NCBI RefSeq assembly: GCF_001465875.1
Contig: NZ_LN901323.1
Span: forward strand, 436,501-500,500
Direction of reading: 5' to 3'
Length of the DNA: 64,000 nt
Origin: Legionella saoudiensis
Lineage (GTDB): Bacteria; Pseudomonadota; Gammaproteobacteria; Legionellales; Legionellaceae
Position numbers and translations under genes: made by a program
The notes under the pieces: generated by a model
Databases searched by the model: none
What the model saw: the letters and a program-made list of their open reading frames with translations, nothing else
Told to the model about the DNA's origin: nothing
Part shown: positions 9,756 through 19,358 of the stretch, piece by piece
Layout of the letters: every line of letters begins with the position of its first letter
Numbering within the stretch: position 1 is the first letter of the stretch

Positions 9756-11270
9756 TTAAAGTATAAAGCGAATCTCTCTTTGCGCATTATTCACAGGCTC
9801 ATCTGCGACAATTTTATTATTGACAATGTCACTGTAGAAGGCTGTGGTATCCTCATGCCGGCCAGTTCGCGGATTTTTTAACGCATTATCTGCATGGGCT
9901 TGTATGTCGGCCCATAACTTTTGTGCTATCGCAGGATCGGAGAGATGCGATTCATTCTTTTTAATAAGCTTATAAATGTCAAAAACACGATGTGGAACAC
10001 GTTTTTCGCTACCATCCGCTAATTGAAGCATTAAGCCTCCTTTCCACAATAGGTAATCACCAACGGTAAATTGGGTATTTTCAATAACTTGTTTAATTTG
10101 CATTATTTTTTCGGCAACGTTAAGTTCTGCTCGAATCTGCTTTTTAAATGCACGGATATCAAATGCCAAAAATGGCTCTTGTTTGGGTTGAACTTCTGGA
10201 ACTTGTGGGAGCCTCGCTTCTGGAGCTTGTTGAAAATGCATGTTATTAATTTCTGTCTCAACATCTTGCCGGTATAGACTATTAATCGCTCCAGGATTAT
10301 CGGTGATACAGGTTACATCATCCCATAAGGAGTCAAGCGAATAAGTTTTACCGTTTTGCCCACGGAACACGTTCCAGGTATGAGCCCCTTCCCTAAAATC
10401 TTGGCGGTGATGAATGACTTCCCCTTTTAGTAAACCATCTTGCACTAAACGAGATAAGAAATAAGCATTTAATAGCGTATGATGGCGGCAAACACCTTGT
10501 CTTTGCATGATGAAGTCGCTAAGAGGAATGATTCGTTTACCATCACGTAAACATTCATTAATAAATGCCTCAGGTTTGCTCCCCGTAAGGCAAGAGCGCG
10601 TTAAGGTTTTTACCGTTTCTAAGATTTGCTGAGGGTCAGAGGTTATGGGTAACTGCGCTTTTAATAGATTATAAAGCGCTTTCAAAGTGGGATCATTAGG
10701 GTCCAGCAGAATTACTTCTCTTTTTGTCGAGGAGCCTGCAGAACATAATTTTTGATTAAAGTTACGTGTTTCTCGACTCACCATAGGGACAAATTCATTT
10801 TCATGCATAACGCCATCAACACCATTTTTCTCCTGCACTAGAGGATTATGTTTTACGGCTAAATAAGTTCGTCCATTTAGGGGTTTAACTGGTGGATGCG
10901 CAGGTTCTTGCCGATGGGACTGAATTTGTTGTAGCAATACATTAAATTGTTGATCGGCATGGAGCCTTTGAATATTGGCTTGCAGCATTTCTCGTGCAAG
11001 TTCTTTATTAATTGCCGCAACACGGATTACTTGTTTTACCAAATTCTCATGATGCGCTTTAGCAAATTGAAGTAATTGTTCTTTTGGTATTACCTGCGGT
11101 ATGCAGGCTACAAAACGATTGGGCTCCTTAAACAAAAGAGCAGCCGCTTCTTTATCTCTAAGTGCTAAGTTAAATAACAGGCGCGTCATTTCCTTTATCA
11201 CATTAAGATCATTAATCTGCTCTCGTTTTTTTAATACTTGTTGAACAACAGAAGCGGGGGTGAATGGCAT
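9756..11270 (-). CDS. Hypothetical protein with CRHH-type Cys-His-Asp hydrolase-like domain
   Basis: A 504-residue protein. Residues about 190-325 show the order Cys, His, Asp of transglutaminase-like and papain-fold enzymes: C261 in QGVCRHHTLLNAYFL, H297 in REGAHTWNVF and D313 in KTYSLDSLWDD. The CRHxxLL helix followed by HxWN and a final Asp resembles the EDR1/transglutaminase-like domain of plant kinases and several Legionella effector cysteine proteases. The N-terminal 180 residues are helical and the C-terminal 170 are unassigned. There is no signal peptide and no operon partner. Protease, deamidase or cross-linking activity are all possible. The triad is seen; the activity and host-directed role are inference. 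Confidence 0.6.
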   Translation of the reverse strand: MPFTPASVVQQVLKKREQINDLNVIKEMTRLLFNLALRDKEAAALLFKEPNRFVACIPQVIPKEQLLQFAKAHHENLVKQVIRVAAINKELAREMLQANIQRLHADQQFNVLLQQIQSHRQEPAHPPVKPLNGRTYLAVKHNPLVQEKNGVDGVMHENEFVPMVSRETRNFNQKLCSAGSSTKREVILLDPNDPTLKALYNLLKAQLPITSDPQQILETVKTLTRSCLTGSKPEAFINECLRDGKRIIPLSDFIMQRQGVCRHHTLLNAYFLSRLVQDGLLKGEVIHHRQDFREGAHTWNVFRGQNGKTYSLDSLWDDVTCITDNPGAINSLYRQDVETEINNMHFQQAPEARLPQVPEVQPKQEPFLAFDIRAFKKQIRAELNVAEKIMQIKQVIENTQFTVGDYLLWKGGLMLQLADGSEKRVPHRVFDIYKLIKKNESHLSDPAIAQKLWADIQAHADNALKNPRTGRHEDTTAFYSDIVNNKIVADEPVNNAQREIRFIL

Positions 11271-11420
11271 AAACTGTACCTTTAAGCATAAAGCATTTCG
11301 TTTATTATAATAAATATTTATTAACGCAAGCTTAAATGGAGTTTTAAGGTAACGGGGGCCTTAATGTATACGGCGTAATTAAGGATTTCGGAATAAAGAA
11401 TATATATTTAGTTTTATTAA

Positions 11421-11507
11421 TGGTACCGAGAAGAGGACTCGAACCTCCACGGGGTTACCCCCACTAGCACCTGAAGCTAGCGTGTCTACCAATTCCACCA
11501 CCTCGGC
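11421..11507 (-). tRNA. tRNA-Leu (anticodon CAG)
   Basis: On the minus strand the sequence begins GCCGAGGTGGTGGAATTGG and ends with an encoded CCA. The anticodon stem CTAGC/GCTAG encloses the loop TTCAGGT, giving anticodon CAG, and a long variable arm is present as expected for leucine. The acceptor stem closes with a G-U pair, as in E. coli leucine tRNAs. Length 87 bases. Confidence 0.95.
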
Positions 11508-11517
11508 ATTCGCGGCT

Positions 11518-11546
11518 AAGGTACTCATATTTTGCAAGTCTGTCAA
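11518..11546 (-). promoter_or_regulatory. Promoter of the tRNA-Leu gene
   Basis: On the minus strand a perfect TTGACA (11546-11541) is followed by a 17-base spacer and TACCTT (11523-11518). Predicted initiation is about five bases before the mature tRNA 5' end. Confidence 0.6.
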
Positions 11547-11700
11547 TGGTTTTTAGTATTAAGTGTCACAAACACATTAAGGCGAATAAAATTGTGGCAT
11601 TTACACGGAAGGTCATCTAGAAAGCTTCTGAATGAGGCAGGTATTAGTTGGTGCCTCATTCAGGACTTCTTCGTCGTAAACTTATAAGGATAATATATTT

Positions 11701-12672
11701 TTAAGATTCTTGGGCGTAAGGCTCTCCCGCCTTTAGAATCCGCTCACGAACACCCTGCCACATACCTACTGCTGGTGGTAATTCAATAACGATACATTGT
11801 GCAGTTGAAGCGTCTGCCTGCCGGAGCTGATAGTATAAATCAAAGGCTGCTTGTTCTGGGTTATCCGCAAGTTGATGGTAATGTTGCGCATCAATCGTTG
11901 CAGGCTGTTTGTTGGCAATCGCATAAATTAAGCCGCTGTGGTGTTGGCAAAATTGTGCAAGACTTTCATAATCTGCGAAATAGTATAAAGTTTTATGTGG
12001 CTGATAATGGCTATCTAATTTGCCCGGAACCCTAAGAGTACTCTGCTCATTATTGGACTGTGTTGTTATCACTGTGGCAATGGCTTGCTCGTCAATAAGC
12101 CCATGGCGCAAGATCTGATAGGTGTCCGGTTTACTGGCATCTACTATAGTTGATTCAATTCCCACGGTACAGCGACCACCATCCAATATTGTTAATTCCT
12201 GTTCGGAAAATGATTCTTTCACATGTAGGGCAGTTGTTGGGCTTACTTTACCAAAGGGATTGGCGGAAGGCGCAACAACCGGAACCTGTAATTTGCTTAA
12301 TAGTTCTTGAGCGAGGGGGTGGGCTGGGCATCGAATGGCGACAGTGGTTTGCCCTCCCGTAATCACCGGATTTACTTGTCCAGGCTTGCAGCGCAAGACT
12401 AAAGTTAAGGGTCCAGGCCAGAATGCATTAATAAGTTGTTTTGCATAATCCGGGATGTGTTCCACTAATGAGGATAAATCCCAATTTGGAGCTACGTGGA
12501 CGATCAATGGATGATTTAAGGGCCGATTTTTCATCGCAAAAACGGCTCTGATGGCCTCTTCATTATCAATGGGAGCGGCTAAACCATAGACTGTTTCTGT
12601 AGGGATGGCAACGGGAGTCCCCGCGCGTAAATCGCGAACGGCAAGATCAACATCAGTAGTAATTAAGGGCAT
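11701..12672 (-). CDS. L-threonylcarbamoyladenylate synthase, Sua5 type
   Basis: Makes threonylcarbamoyl-AMP from threonine, bicarbonate and ATP, the first step of the t6A modification of ANN-decoding tRNAs. The 323 residues hold the YrdC/Sua5 domain (about 1-210) with GTPVAIPTETVYGLAA, KNRPLNHPLIVHV, TVAIRCPAHPLAQ, SANPFGKVSPT and ESTIVD. A C-terminal Sua5 extension follows (about 230-323), where SGLIYAIANK begins a small alpha/beta domain, so this is the long Sua5 form rather than short TsaC. The ATG at 12672 is preferred over a TTG two codons upstream. Divergent from the glycerophosphodiesterase gene. The tRNA-Leu gene lies just downstream. Confidence 0.92.
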   Translation of the reverse strand: MPLITTDVDLAVRDLRAGTPVAIPTETVYGLAAPIDNEEAIRAVFAMKNRPLNHPLIVHVAPNWDLSSLVEHIPDYAKQLINAFWPGPLTLVLRCKPGQVNPVITGGQTTVAIRCPAHPLAQELLSKLQVPVVAPSANPFGKVSPTTALHVKESFSEQELTILDGGRCTVGIESTIVDASKPDTYQILRHGLIDEQAIATVITTQSNNEQSTLRVPGKLDSHYQPHKTLYYFADYESLAQFCQHHSGLIYAIANKQPATIDAQHYHQLADNPEQAAFDLYYQLRQADASTAQCIVIELPPAVGMWQGVRERILKAGEPYAQES

Positions 12673-12790
12673 ATCCAAGTCTCAGTAATAATCTACCCTC
12701 ATGTGTAGATTTAAAAAACTAATTATTTTTACACAATTAGGCCTATTAATGAAATAGTATTAGGAAAATTCTCATTATTATCCGCACTTT

Positions 12791-12819
12791 TTGCCTTTTT
12801 AAAGTCCCCTGCATAGAAT
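12791..12819 (+). promoter_or_regulatory. Promoter of the glycerophosphodiesterase gene
   Basis: TTGCCT (12791-12796), 17-base spacer, TAGAAT (12814-12819). Initiation at about 12826 would fall after the in-frame ATG at 12818, which supports the later ATG at 12848 as the real start. Confidence 0.55.
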
Positions 12820-12847
12820 GAACTTATCATTAATTTGGGATTATCTG

Positions 12848-13612
12848 ATGTCACTCATACTTTTGGAAAAAATACTCGATGCTTATTTTGCCTGCCTTCC
12901 AAGAAAAACACCAAGGCCTGAGCAGGTATCCGCTGCACGTTTAATCGCTCATCGTGGGGCTCATGACCATGCACATGGAGTAATTGAAAATACACTAGCA
13001 GCATTTCGTTTGGCTGCAAAAGCTGGGTGTTGGGGAATTGAGTTGGATGTACATGCCACTGCCGATCAAGTGCTGGTGGTAAATCATGACCCTACCTTAA
13101 AGCGTTTATGGGGGCAGGAGTTAACCATCGCCAAAATGCCTTTTGCCGCGTTACGAGCTCAGGTTCCGCAAATACCAACCCTTGCAGAGGTTGTTAGAGA
13201 ATTTGGTGGGCGTGTGCATTTATTTATTGAATTAAAAACACCATTGCCGGAAGAGGCTTTGGTCGCTGTTTTGCAGGACTTAAGGCCTGTAAGGGATTAT
13301 CACTTACTGAGTTTAAATAGCACGTGCTTTCAATTGTTATCCCAATTTCCTAAGCAGGCTTTATTGTTGGTTGCCGCGCATAACAATGTGGGGACATTTT
13401 GTAATCTAAGTCTTAGCCAACAGTATGGCGGCGTATTAGGACATTATTTATTAATCACCAATAAATTCGTACGCCGTTTATTTGCTGCGCAACAAATGGT
13501 CGGAGTAGGTTTTGTTGATTCCAAAAATAGCTTATATCGTGAATTGAATCGAGGGGTTTCTTGGATTTTTACTAATCGGATCAATAAGATAAGCACATTT
13601 TTGCAGCAATAA
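12848..13612 (+). CDS. Glycerophosphodiester phosphodiesterase
   Basis: Hydrolyses glycerophosphodiesters to glycerol-3-phosphate and an alcohol. The 254-residue TIM-barrel protein shows the family's metal and catalytic residues in order: HRGAH near residue 37 (general acid/base His and Arg), ENTLAAF (metal Glu), GIELDVHATADQVLVVNHDPT (Glu-Leu-Asp and the second catalytic His) and LFIELKTP. No signal peptide is visible, so it is the cytoplasmic UgpQ-like rather than periplasmic GlpQ-like type. I moved the start from 12818 to 12848 because GGGA lies seven bases ahead of the latter and the predicted promoter overlaps the former. Monocistronic. Confidence 0.9.
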   Translation: MSLILLEKILDAYFACLPRKTPRPEQVSAARLIAHRGAHDHAHGVIENTLAAFRLAAKAGCWGIELDVHATADQVLVVNHDPTLKRLWGQELTIAKMPFAALRAQVPQIPTLAEVVREFGGRVHLFIELKTPLPEEALVAVLQDLRPVRDYHLLSLNSTCFQLLSQFPKQALLLVAAHNNVGTFCNLSLSQQYGGVLGHYLLITNKFVRRLFAAQQMVGVGFVDSKNSLYRELNRGVSWIFTNRINKISTFLQQ

Positions 13613-13801
13613 GGAATCTTTTGGGGTGTAAAAACTTTACTGGAGGCTCTTTTTTTATCTATATAGAGCAATGCCTTCTCATTGACGGCATGAATTAGTT
13701 ATGATTTGATACAACAAACCCATTTAGGTTTAGTTTTGATTTCTCTTTGTCTATGGATAATGATAAATCAAGTGACTTTAGAGTTTACAAGGATTTACGT
13801 T

Positions 13802-14767
13802 ATGGGATGGATGGGAAATATTGTCAATGCAGCAATTAATACGGCAGCAAGTGTATTGGATACCGCAGGCTCTATTGCTTGCAGTGTTGGGGGATTAGGT
13901 TTTGCCACCGCCCAGGCAATCGATAAGACCTTTCAGGGGGCGTATGCGGGCTCAGCAGTTGGCTGGGGAGGATTAGATGTTTCAGGAACTTTAGACCAAT
14001 TATTCGGTATTAACTATACCTTGCCGCTGCGACTTAGCAAAACTATGGATGGGCAGAAGCTGTTTCACACGACCGATTATGTAGAACCGGGGATGATCTG
14101 CATGATTAGCGCGGTGATTCTAAGCTCCGGAGTTACCTTAAAAGGTTTAGGAAGCACCCTTAAAAAATTTCAGCAATACCGTTATGATGCTCAATTTACC
14201 CAACAAAATTATGGTACTACCATTGAGAGGCCAGCAGCTCGTGAAATAGTGCAATCCCAACTGACCTCCCTAAGCAGTTCTCTCACAATCGCCATGTTGA
14301 GTTATAACACGGGAATTTGCCTGGCTTATTACTCTAATTTCTTGAATTCAGCGCTGCGTCTGACTTACCCACTTAAAGGAACCCAGTATGCGGATGGTGT
14401 TTATTACCATGGACCGCTTACTAGCACCACGCACCCCATCGCTGTTACCCTAGATCCACAGCAATTAACCGTAGACCTTCCTTTTATTGGCAATGTCTCT
14501 TTGCTGTTGAATATGGCGTTCAATGGCACTGCCAACATAACTGCCGGTGCGGGAATTTTCTTTAAAGAAAATGGTCCTACCCCTATTGATCCTTCAGTTG
14601 CCCTAACAGCTAGCGCGGTCGGTGGCTCAAGCGCTTATTTGTTAAGTAATTTTTTTGCGCGCAGAGAGTCTGAGGCCCGTGATCACCGCTTAATTAAAGC
14701 GGCAAGAACAGCGATATTTTCTATTCAAGAAGAGGAAGAGCAAACCTTGCTTACTCTGCGGGTATAA
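13802..14767 (+). CDS. Hypothetical membrane-associated protein
   Basis: A 321-residue protein starting MGWMGNIVNAAINTAAS at an ATG with AAGGA eight bases ahead. Earlier in-frame start codons lack a ribosome site. Several moderately hydrophobic, Gly/Ala/Ser-rich stretches are visible (about residues 20-45, 95-115, 155-180 and 265-295), interspersed with polar segments. It carries no motif I recognise. The hydrophobic character and the charged C-terminus (RRESEARDHRLIKAARTA) suggest a multi-pass or hairpin membrane protein. It converges on the efflux operon with only about 20 bases between stops. Function unknown. Confidence 0.6.
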   Translation: MGWMGNIVNAAINTAASVLDTAGSIACSVGGLGFATAQAIDKTFQGAYAGSAVGWGGLDVSGTLDQLFGINYTLPLRLSKTMDGQKLFHTTDYVEPGMICMISAVILSSGVTLKGLGSTLKKFQQYRYDAQFTQQNYGTTIERPAAREIVQSQLTSLSSSLTIAMLSYNTGICLAYYSNFLNSALRLTYPLKGTQYADGVYYHGPLTSTTHPIAVTLDPQQLTVDLPFIGNVSLLLNMAFNGTANITAGAGIFFKENGPTPIDPSVALTASAVGGSSAYLLSNFFARRESEARDHRLIKAARTAIFSIQEEEEQTLLTLRV

Positions 14768-14790
14768 GGGAGCGAAGAGGGAAGGATTCA

Positions 14791-16263
14791 TCATTTTTCC
14801 ATAACATGACTTTGTTCCCAACCACCACCCAGGGCTTGAAATAGCGCCACTGTATCTGACAGACGATTGGCTTGTGCTTGAATTAAATTCAATTTTGCTT
14901 GCTGATAATTTTGTTGACTAAGAAGCAGTGCTGCTTGACTGGTATCTCCCAGTGCCAATTGGCGTTGATAAATAGTAAGACTAGTACGTGCAGCCTGTTC
15001 TGCTTTACTGGCCGCGTCTAAGCCCAGAGCATCTGTTTGCAAGGCCTTTAATGTATCGGCCACATTCTGGTAGGCATTGATAACGGTGGAGCGGTATTGG
15101 GCTGCTGCTTGCCTATAGGTGGCTTCTACTGCCCGTTGTCTATGACGTAGTGCTCCGCCGCTGAAAATTGGCTGAGTAATAATACCCGCTACCGCCCAAA
15201 AGCGGGTGTCTGGCCGAAATAAAGTGCCTATGGTGGTTGCTGCGGTCCCAAGATTGGTACCATCAATTGTAAAATTTGGGAGGCGATTGGCAATGGCCAC
15301 CCCAATGAGCGCATTTGCAGCATGCATTTGCTCTTCGGCGGCGCGAATATCTGGACGATGCTCAATGAGTGTTGAGGGGATAGAAATTGGTAGCTGAGTC
15401 GGTAAATGTAATGAGCTTAAATAAATTTTAGGCGTGCTTGGATCATCAGGAAAGCGTCCCGTTAATGAATTTAATAAGTCGCGCTGAATGACAAGTTGTT
15501 TTTGTAAAGGAGGCAGGCTGGCAATTGATGTCGCTAAGGCTGCTTGTTGAACTGCTACATTGGCAAGAGCCGTATCCCCTAATCTTAATTGTTGTTGCGT
15601 AATTGCTAAGAGTCTTTTTTGTTGGGTAATGATTTTTTGGGTGGCAGCAATTTGTTCGCGTAACGCCGCTTCTTGAATTGCCGCAGTGACCACATTGGCC
15701 GTTAAGGCTAAATAGGTTGCCTCCAATTGGAAGCGTTGGAATTCTGCTTGCGCCATTAATGACTCCAATTGACGCCGGGTGCCGCCAAAAACATCAACGG
15801 TATAAGAGACAAATACTTGTCCGGTAAATAAAGAATATTGATATTGGTTGCTGGCTAACACGCTGGTGAGAATATTTGCGGTTTTTTGCGTAGTGGGATT
15901 AAATGATACGCCCACTGCAGGCAAAAGTGCTCCTCGCTGGGCGTAGGCGGTTTCTAAAGCCGAGCGTAGAGCTTCTTGAGCGGCACCTATACTGGGATTA
16001 TAGCGCAGACTGGCGTCGACTAATTCATTTAATGGTTCGGAATTAAATAATCGCCACCATTGCCTAGGTAACTTTTGATTGGCAACGAACGTCTGGGCTG
16101 CGCCAAATCGCGTTTTATTTGCGCCTGCCGTTTTCGCTCCCGGTGCGGGCTTGGTATAACTTTCAGGTAGTGGGGGCGCAGGCCTTTTATAGTTAGGCCC
16201 GACCGCGCAACTATTGAGTAAAAGAAGTAGTAAACTGATACGTACTAAATTATTATTCATCAT
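14791..16263 (-). CDS. RND efflux outer-membrane factor, NodT-type lipoprotein
   Basis: A TolC-fold channel of 490 residues that connects the pump to the outside. The signal peptide ends in a lipobox (LLLLLLNSC) followed by AVGPNYKRPAPP, the signature start of NodT-family lipoproteins. Two outer-membrane-efflux repeats follow (about 75-275 and 300-480), including the typical LPSTLIEHRPDIRAAEEQM with PDIRAAE. Its ATG overlaps the stop of the pump gene, so it is translated with it as last gene of the operon. A second ATG one codon in is equally possible. Confidence 0.92.
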   Translation of the reverse strand: MMNNNLVRISLLLLLLNSCAVGPNYKRPAPPLPESYTKPAPGAKTAGANKTRFGAAQTFVANQKLPRQWWRLFNSEPLNELVDASLRYNPSIGAAQEALRSALETAYAQRGALLPAVGVSFNPTTQKTANILTSVLASNQYQYSLFTGQVFVSYTVDVFGGTRRQLESLMAQAEFQRFQLEATYLALTANVVTAAIQEAALREQIAATQKIITQQKRLLAITQQQLRLGDTALANVAVQQAALATSIASLPPLQKQLVIQRDLLNSLTGRFPDDPSTPKIYLSSLHLPTQLPISIPSTLIEHRPDIRAAEEQMHAANALIGVAIANRLPNFTIDGTNLGTAATTIGTLFRPDTRFWAVAGIITQPIFSGGALRHRQRAVEATYRQAAAQYRSTVINAYQNVADTLKALQTDALGLDAASKAEQAARTSLTIYQRQLALGDTSQAALLLSQQNYQQAKLNLIQAQANRLSDTVALFQALGGGWEQSHVMEK

Positions 16264-19200
16264 ACTTTATTGCCCTCATGACGTTCCCTCGGACGTTTAT
16301 GCTCAAGAAAGCGAACTAAGGCATAGTAATACGTAGGCAAAATAAATAGGGTTAACAAGGTTGACACGGCTAAGCCTCCAACTATAACCGTTGCCAATCC
16401 ACGCTGCACATCCGTTCCTACTCCAGTAGCTAAGGCTGCGGGCAGCATACCGAAAGAGGCTACGGTCGCTGTCATGAGCACGGGACGTAGACGTTCGGCT
16501 GCTCCGTCAATTACCGCGCGATTAAGCGAAGGATTAAGTTTGCGTACCCGGCGAATATTCGCCACCATGATGATGGCATTTTGGATGGAAACTCCAAATA
16601 AGGCGATAAAGCCCACTGCGGTTGCCACATTGATGGTTTCCCCAGTTAAATGGAGGGTAATAAGACCACCTAAAGTCGCCATGGGGACTACTCCAAGAAT
16701 GAGAAATACTAAATGTAATTTTTGAAATTCGAAAAATAAAAGCAAACCCATAAGAATGAGCATGATTCCCAAAATATAAACCAAACGCTTCTCTGCTCGT
16801 TCCTGACTTTCAAATTGCCCGGCCCATTCTAAGCGAAATTGTTTTTTATCAAAGTGGACCTTTTCGGCAATTTTTTGTTTGGCTTCATTGAGGTAAGAGG
16901 TCAGATCGCGCCCACGATTATCCATACGCACCGTAACTTCACGCTCTCCTTGTTCATGCGCAATATTACTTTCTCCAGTGCGATATTCTAAGGTAGCCAG
17001 TTCTGATAAGGGGATTTTGGCACCACCAGCACTATTTACAAATAAATTACCCAAAGCTTGGATACTATTTTTTTCTGCCTTGGAAAAACGCGCGGTGGCA
17101 TTATAGTTACGATTTTCTACATAAATTATAGTAATGGGGGCGCCACCTAATCCTGTTTGAATTAAATTGGTCACATCCGCAACATTAATTCCGTAACGGG
17201 CAATTTTATCGCGATCTACTTTAATTGTAATTTGGGGAATGGGCGGTTCTTGGAAGATGGAAGCAGACGCCGTGCCTTTAATGTGTTTTAGCACCTCGAC
17301 AATTTCACTACCAATACGGCGCGCTTCGTGTAAGTCATTGCCATAAATACGTAAAGCAAGCGGGCTATGTGCACCGCCCACCAGATCATTAACATTGTCA
17401 ACGATGGGTTGACTAATTCCAATGGTATAACCTGGCATTTGCGAAAATTCCTGCGAGAGTCGCGAGATAAGTTGTTGCTTTGATTCTCTTTTGGGCCATT
17501 CGGCATATGGTTTTAAACCAACAGGAACTTCAATGTGTGAGGGTGTCCATGGATCAGTACCATCATCATTGCGACCTAATTGGGTTACTACAAAAGATAC
17601 TTCAGGATGTTTTAAGAGGTTTTCTCGCAGTGTACTTGCCATCTGGTTCCCTTTTTCCAGAGAAAGACCTGGGGGTAAATCGACTTGCAACCATAGGGCT
17701 CCTTCATCGAGTTCGGGTAAGAACTCACGGCCGGCAGTAGCACCAAGCACTATGATTAACGCTAAAATAATGAGGCCTAAGGCATAGGCAATGCCTGGGC
17801 GTTTAATTAAATCACGCAAAAGTTCGCGATAGCGCAGGGTTAACCAGATGAGCACTTGATTATGATGTATTTTTTGGGGTTTACGTAAAGCAGTGTAGGC
17901 TAATCCCGGAATCAGCACAAAAGAGCAGACTAACGCTCCTAAAAGCGCAAAGCTCACCGTATAGGCCATGGGTCTAAAGAGTTTGCCTTCGGCATGTTCA
18001 AAAGCAAACAGAGGTAAATAGGCAGAAATAATAATTAAAGTAGCAAAGAAAATAGGGCGTGCTACTTGGTTTGTGGCTTTTAAGGTATCATCTATTGAAA
18101 GAGGCACATTGGGAAGCGCTTCTCGGCGACGTAAAATGGTTTCCATAACTACAATAGCACCATCAACGATAACCCCAAAGTCAATTGCACCTAAAGAGAA
18201 GAGGTTGGTAGGCATTTGTGTTAAATTCATAAAAATGAATACAGATATTAAGGCTGCGGGTATGGCAACGGTCACGACTATGGCGCTGCGAAAGCTACCT
18301 AAAAAAAGCATAAGCACAATGCACACGATGGCAATACCTTCAATGACCGTATGCGTAATTTTATGAACAGTTAAATGGACTAAATCATCTCGATCAATAT
18401 ATGGAACGATGGATACTCCCATCGGGGTTAACCGCTCTTGTAATGCATTAATTTTTGCATGCAAACCTTCCAAGATTTTGCCGGGATTTTGTCCTTTGCG
18501 CATAAGGACAATCCCTTCTATTGTATCTGGATTGTGGTTTTTACCAAGGATTCCCTCGCGCTCTTTATGTCCAAATTCTACCTGTCCTAAATCGCGAATG
18601 AGTATGGGTGTACCTTGATGCTGCGTAACAACAACTGCTCCGAGTTCCTCTAAGGTGCGGATTTGTCCCATACCGCGAATAATATAGCTTAGGTCTCCAC
18701 GCGAAACGCGACCACCGCCAGCAAAGGCAGAATTAGCGTTAATCGCATTGGTTACATCGGCTAGGGATAAATTAAAACGCCGTAATTTCATTGGGTCTAG
18801 GGTGAGTTGGTACTCTTTGGTAAATCCCCCAAAATTATTGACTTCGGCAATACCCGGCACCTGCTTAATCGCGGGCATAACGATCCAGCGTTGTATTTCC
18901 GATAGTTCCATTAGATTTTTAGTGTTGGATTCTAAAGTATAACGGTAAATTTCACTGCCAGAGCCGGTTAAGGGATCCATGATCGGCTGAATGCCAGCGG
19001 GAAGGCTTAGCGAGCTCAAGGCTTCTAATACCCGGGCGCGCGCAAAATATTCGCTTGCTTCATCTTTGAAGATCATCGTAATTAACGAGAGGGCAAATGT
19101 ACTGCTTGAGCGTAGTTCTGATAAATAAGGTACGCTGACCAGTTCACGTTCGAGTGGTATCGTCACTTGCTGTTCAATTTCTTCAGCCGCTAATCCAGGT

Positions 19201-19358
19201 AGCTGGGTGGCAATGGACACGCGCACGTCATCGAGTTCCGGATAGGCTTCAATGGTCATTTGCGTGCTGGAAATATAACCATAAATACCAACTAAAAGAG
19301 CGGCTCCCCAAGCAATACGACGACGTCGAAAACATAGCGCAATCAGCTTATCAATCAT
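16260..19358 (-). CDS. Heavy-metal RND efflux pump, CzcA/HelA type
   Basis: Proton-driven inner-membrane pump of 1032 residues moving substrate from periplasm or cytoplasm to the outer channel. It has the RND layout: TM1 near residue 15-30, a large periplasmic loop, TM2-6, a second loop, TM8-12. In TM4, IDFGVIVDGAIVVMETILRR carries the two Asp and the Glu characteristic of the heavy-metal (HME) subfamily rather than drug pumps. LPELDEGALWLQVDLPPG opens the second porter half. The metal cannot be read off. I start at ATG 19358 (MIDKLIALCFRRRR), where AGGAGG lies eleven bases ahead inside the preceding gene. The overlap with that gene implies coupling. Confidence 0.93.
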   Translation of the reverse strand: MIDKLIALCFRRRRIAWGAALLVGIYGYISSTQMTIEAYPELDDVRVSIATQLPGLAAEEIEQQVTIPLERELVSVPYLSELRSSSTFALSLITMIFKDEASEYFARARVLEALSSLSLPAGIQPIMDPLTGSGSEIYRYTLESNTKNLMELSEIQRWIVMPAIKQVPGIAEVNNFGGFTKEYQLTLDPMKLRRFNLSLADVTNAINANSAFAGGGRVSRGDLSYIIRGMGQIRTLEELGAVVVTQHQGTPILIRDLGQVEFGHKEREGILGKNHNPDTIEGIVLMRKGQNPGKILEGLHAKINALQERLTPMGVSIVPYIDRDDLVHLTVHKITHTVIEGIAIVCIVLMLFLGSFRSAIVVTVAIPAALISVFIFMNLTQMPTNLFSLGAIDFGVIVDGAIVVMETILRRREALPNVPLSIDDTLKATNQVARPIFFATLIIISAYLPLFAFEHAEGKLFRPMAYTVSFALLGALVCSFVLIPGLAYTALRKPQKIHHNQVLIWLTLRYRELLRDLIKRPGIAYALGLIILALIIVLGATAGREFLPELDEGALWLQVDLPPGLSLEKGNQMASTLRENLLKHPEVSFVVTQLGRNDDGTDPWTPSHIEVPVGLKPYAEWPKRESKQQLISRLSQEFSQMPGYTIGISQPIVDNVNDLVGGAHSPLALRIYGNDLHEARRIGSEIVEVLKHIKGTASASIFQEPPIPQITIKVDRDKIARYGINVADVTNLIQTGLGGAPITIIYVENRNYNATARFSKAEKNSIQALGNLFVNSAGGAKIPLSELATLEYRTGESNIAHEQGEREVTVRMDNRGRDLTSYLNEAKQKIAEKVHFDKKQFRLEWAGQFESQERAEKRLVYILGIMLILMGLLLFFEFQKLHLVFLILGVVPMATLGGLITLHLTGETINVATAVGFIALFGVSIQNAIIMVANIRRVRKLNPSLNRAVIDGAAERLRPVLMTATVASFGMLPAALATGVGTDVQRGLATVIVGGLAVSTLLTLFILPTYYYALVRFLEHKRPRERHEGNKV

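Noticed and set aside
12818-12847. Longer glycerophosphodiesterase starting at ATG 12818
   Set aside because: This ATG overlaps the predicted -10 box and has no ribosome site; ATG 12848 has GGGA at seven bases.
17480-17787. Plus-strand open frames inside the RND pump gene
   Set aside because: They lie antisense to a strongly conserved gene with no ribosome sites or family motifs; judged shadows. The same holds for antisense frames in the glutamate-synthase-like gene and uvrB.
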